Shown here piece by piece: positions 17,182 to 24,026 of a DNA stretch of 64,000 nucleotides (position 1 is the stretch's first letter; the number at the start of each line of letters is the position of its first letter). Source of the stretch: Planctomycetota bacterium (GTDB taxonomy: Bacteria; Planctomycetota; Planctomycetia; Pirellulales; PALSA-1355); the NCBI GenBank assembly GCA_003389325.1, contig QQVE01000030.1, positions 1-64,000 on the forward strand, given 5' to 3'. The notes under the pieces were generated by a model that did no database searches, was not told the DNA's origin, and saw only the letters and a list, made by a program, of their open reading frames with translations. A program made the translations under genes and the position numbers.

Positions 17182-18296
17182 ACTGGCAGCAGTTGTCCCA
17201 ATCCACCATCGAAGAAGTCATCGCCTGGGCGAGCGAACAGCCCTGGGCCGAAGCGATGGCCGGTTGCCAGCAGGATGCCGAGTGGCACGCTGAGGGCGAT
17301 GTCTGGACGCACACGAAGATGGTCTGTCGCGAACTGCCGAAGCTCAACACGTGGCCTTCGCTCTCCCCATCGGACCAGACGGCGCTACTCTTTACCGCGC
17401 TGCTGCACGACGCCGGCAAGCCCGCGACGACACAACGCGACCCCGTCACCGGGCGCACGCACACACCGAAACACGCCCTCAAGGGCGAACGGTTGGCGCG
17501 GGCCGTGCTGCGCGACTTGGAGTGCGATCTGGAAGCCCGCGAGCAAATTGCCCATCTGGTGCGCTATCACGGCCGGCCGGCTTTTCTCGTCGAGAAAGAG
17601 CATCCCGCGCGAGAAGTCATCTGGCATTCGTGGCTGCTACGCAATGAATTGCTCTACTTGTTCGCGCTGGCCGACACCCGCGGACGGCAGACAAGCTCGA
17701 TGACGCGGCCCGAGGACAACGTGCACTTGTGGAAGACGGTGGCCGAGGAGAACGACGTTTTTCGTGATCGATATCCGTTTGCGAACGACCAGGCTCGCTT
17801 TCTGTTCTACAACCGCCCCTCGACGGACGATCTGCACTACGTGCCGCACGAGGACTATCGTTGCACGGTGACGATGATGTCGGGGCTGCCCGGCAGCGGC
17901 AAGGACAGTTGGCTGGCGCGCAACCGCGCCGAGTTGGCCGTTGTCTCGCTCGATGAAGTGCGCGGAGAACTCGACGTGGATCCCACGGAAAATCAGGGCA
18001 GTGTCGTGCAAGCCGCCAAGGAGAAATGCCGTGAGTTGCTGCGCGCAGGGCAAGATCTGGCATTCAATGCCACGAACCTGGTGCGGCAGACCCGCCGCGG
18101 CTGGATCCGGTTGTTTACCGATTACGGGGCCCGCGTCGAGCTCGTTTACGTCGAGCCGCCGCTGACGCGCATTCTCGATCAGAACCGTCGCCGCGACCGC
18201 CCCGTGCCCGAACAGGTCATTCGTGCGCTGGCCCAAAAGTGCGAACCGCCGACGTGGGCCGAGGCTCATGGTCTGGTGGTAGTCGAGAGTTTCTGA
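17178..18296 (+). CDS. HD-Pnk end-healing enzyme (HD phosphoesterase plus polynucleotide kinase)
   Basis: A 372-residue fusion. The N-terminal half is an HD domain: His45 (DVWTHTKMV), His77-Asp78 (ALLHDAGKP), His131 (RYHGRP) and Asp166 (LADTRG). The C-terminal half is a P-loop polynucleotide kinase with [10 protein letters not shown] at residues 236-245, VSLDEVR and [11 protein letters not shown] (the lid/arginine region) later. This architecture equals the HD-Pnk described from Runella slithyformis, where the HD part removes 2',3'-cyclic or 3' phosphates and the kinase part phosphorylates 5'-OH ends. Together with the ligase this gives complete healing and sealing of RNase-type breaks. ATG 17178 lies in an ATGA overlap with the ligase stop. 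It ends the cluster. Confidence 0.9.
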   Translation: MNWQQLSQSTIEEVIAWASEQPWAEAMAGCQQDAEWHAEGDVWTHTKMVCRELPKLNTWPSLSPSDQTALLFTALLHDAGKPATTQRDPVTGRTHTPKHALKGERLARAVLRDLECDLEAREQIAHLVRYHGRPAFLVEKEHPAREVIWHSWLLRNELLYLFALADTRGRQTSSMTRPEDNVHLWKTVAEENDVFRDRYPFANDQARFLFYNRPSTDDLHYVPHEDYRCTVTMMSGLPGSGKDSWLARNRAELAVVSLDEVRGELDVDPTENQGSVVQAAKEKCRELLRAGQDLAFNATNLVRQTRRGWIRLFTDYGARVELVYVEPPLTRILDQNRRRDRPVPEQVIRALAQKCEPPTWAEAHGLVVVESF

Positions 18297-18343
18297 TCCA
18301 TCTCTCGTTCCACAGATGTTTTCCTCGCTGAAACAAGGTCACC

Positions 18344-18709
18344 ATGCAGATGTCACCGCGCGAGTTGATCGGAATCTGGGTCGAGGCGTTCAATCGCCGC
18401 GACGTTGAGGGGCTCGTGGCGCTGTATGCGGAGGACGCGACGAACCACCAGGTGGCTGAGTCGCCGGTGGTGGGGCGGCAGGCGATCGGCGAGATGTTTG
18501 CCGGGGCGTTTGCCACCGCGGAGATGGTGTGCATCGTCGAGCAAGTGTTCGAGGACGGGGAGTGGGCCATCCTCGAATGGCGCGACCCGTCGGGGCTGCG
18601 CGGATGCGGGTTTTTTCACGTGGTCGACGGGCAGATCGTGTTTCAACGCGGCTACTGGGACAAGCGGACGTTTCTGCGCATTCATGGCCTCGACGAGAGT
18701 GAGGCGTAG
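18344..18709 (+). CDS. SnoaL/NTF2-like protein
   Basis: A 121-residue single-domain protein of the NTF2-like superfamily (SnoaL type): IWVEAFNRRDVEGLVALYAEDATNHQ, VVGRQAIGEMFAGAF and FHVVDGQIVFQRGYWDK are standard blocks. Such proteins are small-molecule-binding or isomerase-type scaffolds, and the ligand cannot be told. Start ATG 18344 follows AAGGTCACC. It begins 47 bases after the HD-Pnk gene on the same strand, so it could be co-transcribed, although no functional link with RNA repair is apparent. Confidence 0.8.
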   Translation: MQMSPRELIGIWVEAFNRRDVEGLVALYAEDATNHQVAESPVVGRQAIGEMFAGAFATAEMVCIVEQVFEDGEWAILEWRDPSGLRGCGFFHVVDGQIVFQRGYWDKRTFLRIHGLDESEA

Positions 18710-18751
18710 CCGGCGGCCGCGGCGTCTTTCGCACGGCGTCGAACCCGAGCG

Positions 18752-19390
18752 TTAGAACTTCACGCGGTCGATCGCTTTTTCGATGCTGCGGCGGACCTTG
18801 GCGTTCTTGTCGTGCACGTAGTCGTTGAGGCCGTCTTCGACCAGCTTCTCGAAGGGGCTGCCGGCGTCGTTGTAGAACTGCAGGTCGTGCAGCTTGCCGT
18901 TGAACAGCGTGATCTGGGTGCCCTGCAGGCCGCCGCCGCCCATGGCGGTCGAGCCCTCGACTTCGAAGGCCACGTGCACCGTGCCGCCGACCGCCGCGCG
19001 GGCCAGCTTGGGGATGCGGCCAAAAGCCTTGAAATGGGCCTTGGCCGTGACGACCAGGGCGAAATCGACGCGGGCGTCATGCACGTCGAGCCGCTTAAGC
19101 TCGAGCGTGAGTTTCTCATTGGGGTCTTCGAGCCAGAGCCAGGTCTTCGACTCTTCGGTCCAGGAAGCCAGGCGGATCTTGCGGCCCAGCAGCTTGCCGG
19201 AAGTGTACTTCTTTTTGTCGACTCGCTTCTCGTTGTACCAGGCCGAGTCCTGGCTGTTGTGGTCGGCCAGCTCGCTGAACAACTGTTGCTCGAGCAACTG
19301 CCGCAGGAACGGAATTTCGCCGGCCGAGGCCGCCGGTGTGCCGAGGGCCGTGCCGAGCAAGACGACGAGCATCACGCGCGTGCCGGACAT
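18752..19390 (-). CDS. Secreted protein of unknown function
   Basis: A 212-residue protein with an N-terminal signal peptide (MSGTRVMLVVLLGTALGTPAASA). The mature part contains KLTLELKRLDVHDARVDFALVVTAKAHFKAFGRIP and VHVAFEVEGSTAMGGGG, a beta-rich pattern like lipid-binding or outer-membrane-associated proteins, and a Lys/Arg-rich C-terminus (VHDKNAKVRRSIEKAIDRVKF). I do not recognise the family with certainty. The ATG at 19390 was chosen because it opens the signal peptide. It faces the NTF2-like gene tail to tail. Confidence 0.6.
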   Translation of the reverse strand: MSGTRVMLVVLLGTALGTPAASAGEIPFLRQLLEQQLFSELADHNSQDSAWYNEKRVDKKKYTSGKLLGRKIRLASWTEESKTWLWLEDPNEKLTLELKRLDVHDARVDFALVVTAKAHFKAFGRIPKLARAAVGGTVHVAFEVEGSTAMGGGGLQGTQITLFNGKLHDLQFYNDAGSPFEKLVEDGLNDYVHDKNAKVRRSIEKAIDRVKF

Positions 19391-19947
19391 ATTCTTTCTG
19401 TTCTCTTGCACCAGAACCTGCGCCAAGGGCCGGCAGGACGGGCTGCGGCTGGCGAAGCACGCCCCTCACACATTCCTCACCTATCTGTATCGGGTCGCCG
19501 CCGGAAACTCGCCACTTCCGGGCCGTTTCGAGCAGCGACGAGGAATTGTAGGACGCTGGCGCCCTCGCGGGGCGCATTTCCCTCAGAATCCCCACCGAGC
19601 CCCGTGCCGGCAGGCCGTGCTACCGTGACCGTGCCGGCAGGGCGTGGTACTTGACGTGCCGGTTCGCGCGGTTATCGTGAAGGAGTTCGACCACTCCTAT
19701 GAGCAGGTGCTAATGCCCTTACGTCGCTAGAGTTGCTTGCGGTTCAATTCGCACGGCACTCAGCCAGCGCGCCGTCGCTTCCGGCGGCCGCTTCCCTCAT
19801 CCGGTATTCCGTCCGGGGCATGCGGAGTTTCTTCAAGGCACACGAGGCTATCTCGGGCCGCCACATCCCCTGGGCGACACGCTGTGCGCTTTAGCGCGCA
19901 GCCGACTCCACGCAGCGAAATGGATTGAGCACCCAGAGGATTGATGC
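19391..19947. other. Intergenic region between divergent genes
   Basis: 557 bases without a recognised gene. A short direct repeat (CGTGCCGGCAGG) occurs near 19607 and 19630, and a small inverted repeat GGAGT-TCGACC-ACTCC near 19682-19698. Promoters for both flanking genes are expected but not clear. Confidence 0.4.
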
Positions 19948-20511
19948 ATGCTACTACGACTGCTGCTCGCACTTGCGATTTTGGCACCGACGGCGGTGTC
20001 CACGGCCCAGGGCATGACGATTTTTCTCGACGCCGACACGGTGGCCACGGGCGGAACGCTCGACGTGGCGCCGCTCAGCACGCCCTTTGGCGACATTTCG
20101 TTCGTGGGCGAAGTGCGCCCCACGGCCGACGCCGACCTGGTGGCCGCGGGTTCCACCGGCAACGTGTTCGACGTCGACAATACGGAGACGGCCACGATGC
20201 TGTTTTCGTTCGACGTGGAGTCGATCACGTTCATCTACGGCGGCAACGACGGCGTGATGGACATCGAGGCTCGGGACATCAACGACCAGGTGGTCGATTT
20301 CTTCTTTCAGGCCAGCACCGGCGACCTTCAGCCGGCCGGCCCGGTCACGCTCTCCGGCGGCGGCATACGCAAGTTGTTCTGGCACGACCCCGGCTTCAAC
20401 TTCGCGCCGATCGACAACCTGACAATCGAAGTGCCCGAGCCGGCCGCGATCGTGCTGGCGGCGCTGGGGCTGGTCGCGCTTGGATGGGTTCGCCGGCGTC
20501 GCGCTCGGTAG
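19948..20511 (+). CDS. PEP-CTERM sorting-signal protein
   Basis: A 187-residue exported protein. The N-terminus is a signal peptide (MLLRLLLALAILAPTAVSTAQG). The C-terminus is a textbook PEP-CTERM tail: VPEPAAIVLAALGLVALGWVRRRRAR, that is the motif PEP, a hydrophobic helix and an arginine cluster. Such tails are recognised by exosortase in species that make an extracellular matrix. The body is a beta-rich domain (DVESITFIYGGNDGVMDIEARDIN) without a known family. Start ATG 19948 with AGAGG upstream. No exosortase gene is in the window. Confidence 0.85.
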   Translation: MLLRLLLALAILAPTAVSTAQGMTIFLDADTVATGGTLDVAPLSTPFGDISFVGEVRPTADADLVAAGSTGNVFDVDNTETATMLFSFDVESITFIYGGNDGVMDIEARDINDQVVDFFFQASTGDLQPAGPVTLSGGGIRKLFWHDPGFNFAPIDNLTIEVPEPAAIVLAALGLVALGWVRRRRAR

Positions 20512-20554
20512 GGTTCGGCAGCTCACGAACTCACAGCACCGAGCCAGGATCGCC

Positions 20555-21484
20555 ATGGCCCGAGCGAGCATCGTCTATCGCCGCCGCTACAACTTCGGCT
20601 TTCCGGGCCTGGAAAAGCTGCACCCTTTCGACATGCGCAAATTCGCGCACGCGATGAGCGCCTTGCGGCGGCGGGGCGCGCTGCGGCGGGGCGACGTGCG
20701 ACGCCCGCGATGGCCGTCGGATTTGGACCTGCAACGCGTGCACTGGCGGCGTTACCTGAAGTCGGTGCGCAGTTCGGAGACGCTGGCCAAGATCGTCGAG
20801 GTGCCCTTCGTGGCCCGGCTGCCACAGGTGGCGGCTCGCTACGCGTTGCTGCACCCGATGCGTTGGGCCGTGGGCGGAACGATGCTGGCCGCGCGGCTGG
20901 CGCTCGAGCGGGGCAGTGCCGTGAATCTCGGCGGCGGATTTCACCACGCCCACGCCAACCGCGGTCACGGTTTTTGCGTGTTCTCCGACGTGGCGGTGGC
21001 CATTGCAGTGCTACGTGCCGAGTCGCGCGCGCAGCGATTTCTGATCGTCGACCTCGACGCCCACCAGGGCGACGGCCACTCGGCACTGTTCGCCGACGAC
21101 GAGCAGGTCGAGATTCTCGACATGTTCAACGACGCCATCTTTCCCGGCGACAGCCGTGCCGAGGAGGGCATCACCTGGGACGTGCGGCTCGAGCCCGGCA
21201 CGGGCGACCGAGAGTATCTGGCCCGGCTCGAAGACGCCTTGCCCCACGCGATCGACGCCTCGCGGCCCGACCTGGCGTTCTATCTGGCCGGCACCGACGT
21301 CATCGCGGGCGATCCCCTGGGGCTGCTCGATCTTTCGCCCGAGGGCCTGCTGCGGCGCGACCGCTTCGTGTGGGAGGCGCTCGCGGCGCGCGGCGTGCCG
21401 CGGGTAATGCTCACCGCCGGCGGATACACGCAAGGCAGCGCGGCGCTGATCGCCTCGACGGTGGAGCACTATCTGTCGCGGTAG
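20555..21484 (+). CDS. Histone deacetylase-family protein (class IV-like)
   Basis: A 309-residue arginase/deacetylase-fold enzyme, a zinc-dependent amidohydrolase of the histone deacetylase family. Motifs: NLGGGFHHAHANRGHGFCVFSD (about residues 128-149) with the paired catalytic His region; DLDAHQGDGHS with two zinc ligands; LAGTDVIAGDPLG with the third; and GGYTQGSA near the C-terminus, where the transition-state Tyr is expected. The N-terminus (YNFGFPGLEKLHPFD) is that of bacterial class IV/HDAC11-like enzymes, which act on acetylated or acylated amines or proteins; the substrate is unknown here. Start ATG 20555 follows AGGATCGCC. A longer frame upstream overlaps the PEP-CTERM gene and was not used. 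Confidence 0.88.
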   Translation: MARASIVYRRRYNFGFPGLEKLHPFDMRKFAHAMSALRRRGALRRGDVRRPRWPSDLDLQRVHWRRYLKSVRSSETLAKIVEVPFVARLPQVAARYALLHPMRWAVGGTMLAARLALERGSAVNLGGGFHHAHANRGHGFCVFSDVAVAIAVLRAESRAQRFLIVDLDAHQGDGHSALFADDEQVEILDMFNDAIFPGDSRAEEGITWDVRLEPGTGDREYLARLEDALPHAIDASRPDLAFYLAGTDVIAGDPLGLLDLSPEGLLRRDRFVWEALAARGVPRVMLTAGGYTQGSAALIASTVEHYLSR

Positions 21485-21522
21485 CTGACGGCATGCAGCA
21501 GCGCCCTGGTCAGTGCTATGTC

Positions 21523-21554
21523 TGATCAGTGCTCTATCTGATCAGTGCTCTATC
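21523..21554. repeat. 16-bp tandem duplication at a gene end
   Basis: TGATCAGTGCTCTATC occurs twice in a row (21523-21538 and 21539-21554), preceded by a partial third copy (TCAGTGCTATGTC). The stop codon and last codons of the neighbouring minus-strand gene lie inside the second copy. Confidence 0.85.
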
Positions 21555-22495
21555 AAGCTGCGCACGTACTCCAAGTCGCGCTTGGTCTGCGCCAGGCACT
21601 CTTCGGCGTCGAGCACCTTCCAACTGTTGCGGTCGCAGTACTCGCTGTGCAGGGTGAACAGGTCGCGGTACCCCAGCGTGTCGAGTGCGGCAAGGTACTG
21701 CGGGAGCTTGGCGATGCCGTCGGCCAGCGGGCACTTCTGAAATCGCCATTGTTGCTGGCCGTGGGCGTCGCGCTTTGTTTCGACCCAGCGGCAGTTCTTG
21801 AGCGACGAAATCGCGATCCAGGGGGCCAGCAGGTCGAGCCCCTGCCGCCAGCCGTCGTTGCCGCCTTCGACCGTCATGTGCATCGGGTCGACGTAGGCGC
21901 CCAGCTCGCGCGGGTTGAAATCTTTGAGCAGCAAGTAGGCCACGGCCCCGCCGCTGGGAATCGTGTCGCCGGAATGAATGTGCACGCAGGGCAACACGCC
22001 GTGCCGCGCGGCCAGCTTAGCCACGCCGGCCAGCTTGTGGCGGGCCGCGTCGATCTGCTCGTCGAGCTTGCCGAATTCGGTGTAGCGGTAGTAGCCGAGC
22101 TTGATGCGGTCGATGCCCAGCGCGCCGGCCGTGGCGATCAATTCCTCGGCCCGTGGATCGGGCTCGACGATGGCCGTGGAGAGCATCGCGATCCGCACGC
22201 CCGCGTCGTTGGCCGCCTTGACCGCGTCGGGCAGCCGCCGCGCCGCGTCGGCCGGTTCGATGTGCCCGCCGGGCCGCACGGTCAGGTCGAGCCCGTCGAG
22301 CCCGATGGCCTTGAACCGCGCGCAGACTTCGGGGATCGGCCAGGCTTGAAAGCTTTCGGTGAAGGCCACGAACGTAGGGGCTTTGTTTTCCGCCTCGGCG
22401 GCCTGGGCATGCCGAGCGATCCGTCGCGGGGCGGCAGCCGCGGCGATGCCCAGCGCGCTGTGCCGCAGGAACGAACGTCGGTCGAGATTTCCCAT
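21542..22495 (-). CDS. Tat-exported sugar phosphate isomerase/epimerase-like TIM barrel
   Basis: A 317-residue protein with a twin-arginine leader (MGNLDRRSFLRHSALGIAAAAA). The body is a xylose isomerase-like TIM barrel (AP_endonuc_2 family): FKAIGLDGLDLTVRPGGHIEP, ANDAGVRIAMLSTAI, LGIDRIKLGYYRY, HGVLPCVHIHSGDTIPS and LGAYVDPMHMTVEGG, with metal-binding type residues (Glu, Asp, His) at strand ends. Planctomycetes have many such exported proteins, with sugar or inositol catabolic roles assumed. Start ATG 22495. The C-terminal residues SLIEH come from a tandem repeat at 21523-21554. Confidence 0.8.
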   Translation of the reverse strand: MGNLDRRSFLRHSALGIAAAAAPRRIARHAQAAEAENKAPTFVAFTESFQAWPIPEVCARFKAIGLDGLDLTVRPGGHIEPADAARRLPDAVKAANDAGVRIAMLSTAIVEPDPRAEELIATAGALGIDRIKLGYYRYTEFGKLDEQIDAARHKLAGVAKLAARHGVLPCVHIHSGDTIPSGGAVAYLLLKDFNPRELGAYVDPMHMTVEGGNDGWRQGLDLLAPWIAISSLKNCRWVETKRDAHGQQQWRFQKCPLADGIAKLPQYLAALDTLGYRDLFTLHSEYCDRNSWKVLDAEECLAQTKRDLEYVRSLIEH

Positions 22496-22609
22496 GCCGC
22501 CAGGCTCCGATCGTAGGGAAGCGTGCAGGTCAGAATGCGCAACTTACTCTAGCCGCTGCGGGCTTGAGTCTCTACGGCCGGAGGACAGCAGCGAAGTGCG
22601 ATCCGAGGC

Positions 22610-23995
22610 TCAGGGGAGCCTCAGATCGGTCCGCTGGCGCTGCCGGTTGCGACGCAGCTTGCGGAGCGAGAAGGGCAGGGCGGCCAGCAGGCCGGCGCCG
22701 GTGAGCGCTCGCGACGTGCTGCCCGACGTTTCGCCGGCTTCGTCGGCCGCGGCGTGCTCTTCGCCCGCCGGCAGTTCGTCGGCGACGCGCTCGGCCGTGC
22801 CCTCGGGCAGCGGAGCCGCATCGGCCGGGGTGGCCAACTCGAACGCCTGGAACACGGCCACGCCGGCCGGCAGGCCTGCGGGGGTCGGGCGGCCGTCTTC
22901 GACTTCGACAACTGCGGCCGCGGGCGGAAGCGAGGGCTGCACGTCGTCGGTGGTCAATTCGATCATGCCTTCGACCCACGCGATCTCGGCGGGCTGGGGC
23001 GGCACGGCTCCCGATTCCTCGGCGACGGTTTCCGCCTCGGGCTCGGCAGTGGCTTCTGGCTCGGCTGGGGCAGCCGCGGCGAAGTCCCAGGCCTTGCCGA
23101 GTTCGGCCCACAGTTGTTCGAGAATCTCGCGGGCGGAGCCGTCGAGCGTTTCGGGCTCGTCTTCGCTGTCGCGGCTCGGGACCAGCGAACGGCCCAGCGC
23201 CGCCTGCGGACCTTCGAGCTCAATCAAGCCGCCCTCAGGCTCCAGCATCGAATCGCGCAATTCCTGGCTCGGCCGCGGCTCCGTGGTGTTGCCGCCGGTG
23301 CGGGCTTGCGGCTGCGACGATTGCAGGTCGACATCCGTCGAAAACGCGACCGCGTCGGTGGCCGTAAAGAACACGCTGCCCGTGCGGCCGTCCTGCCAAG
23401 GCGTAGCCGTGTCGTCGGGCTGGGTCGGCTGCGTCACGTCGGGCACGCCGAGCGGCGGCGACGGAACCTCCACGTTCGAGCCGGGACCCGAGCCGAGGAA
23501 GATGCGCTGCGAAGGCGGCTGCGAGTAGCTGTCGGTCGCCGGCGGCGCTTCCGGGGCCGGCGCGGGGGGAATGTACTGAGATACGATGAGCACCTGGTGC
23601 CGATAGCCGGCCTGGAGCGCTGAGGCGACGAACAGGGACTGCGGCCGTACCTGAGGAACGACGACGACTGGCTGCACCCAGCCACGCGACGGTGCGGCAC
23701 GGTGACCGAACGCCGGGCCGGAACGTTCCGGGGCAAAGGCCTCTTTGCCGACAAGGTCGTGCCGCGCTGCATGCTGCTCGACAAACTTGGGCTCGGCAGC
23801 GTAGGGCTCGGCGAAACGGGGCTCGGGTCCGCGCCGTGAAGCCATCACCGCAGTGATCGACACATCGGGCGGCAACGCCAGCGGAGAAAGCCCACCGGCC
23901 GAGAGGACGACGCGCGAGCAAAGCTGCTCGAAGGTCAGCTTCCGCCGTGAAGGGGAGCGCTGCGAATTGGAAAGCGTGTGGCGCCGGCTCGTCAT
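22610..23995 (-). CDS. Secreted/cell-surface protein of unknown function in the sigma-kinase operon
   Basis: A 461-residue protein of low complexity, rich in Pro, Ala, Glu. Its N-terminus (SRRKLTFEQLCSRVVLSAGG) resembles the planctomycete LEPR-type leader (FExLExRxLLSA) that marks many large surface proteins. Acidic and Pro-rich stretches follow, and the C-terminus has a short hydrophobic segment and basic tail (ALTGAGLLAALPFSLRKLRRNRQRQR), as in sorting or anchoring signals. The start ATG 23995 has GGGGAA a few bases upstream; an upstream open frame overlaps the kinase gene and was not used. It lies 31 bases after the kinase gene on the same strand, so it is probably the third gene of the operon. 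No catalytic domain seen. Confidence 0.6.
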   Translation of the reverse strand: MTSRRHTLSNSQRSPSRRKLTFEQLCSRVVLSAGGLSPLALPPDVSITAVMASRRGPEPRFAEPYAAEPKFVEQHAARHDLVGKEAFAPERSGPAFGHRAAPSRGWVQPVVVVPQVRPQSLFVASALQAGYRHQVLIVSQYIPPAPAPEAPPATDSYSQPPSQRIFLGSGPGSNVEVPSPPLGVPDVTQPTQPDDTATPWQDGRTGSVFFTATDAVAFSTDVDLQSSQPQARTGGNTTEPRPSQELRDSMLEPEGGLIELEGPQAALGRSLVPSRDSEDEPETLDGSAREILEQLWAELGKAWDFAAAAPAEPEATAEPEAETVAEESGAVPPQPAEIAWVEGMIELTTDDVQPSLPPAAAVVEVEDGRPTPAGLPAGVAVFQAFELATPADAAPLPEGTAERVADELPAGEEHAAADEAGETSGSTSRALTGAGLLAALPFSLRKLRRNRQRQRTDLRLP

Positions 23996-24026
23996 CACTG
24001 TTCCCCGCTGAATCTCTGCCCGCGAC

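Noticed and set aside
18344..18709. NTF2-like gene as a fifth member of the RNA-repair cassette
   Set aside because: It is on the same strand 47 bases downstream, but there is no overlap and no known link of this family with RNA repair.
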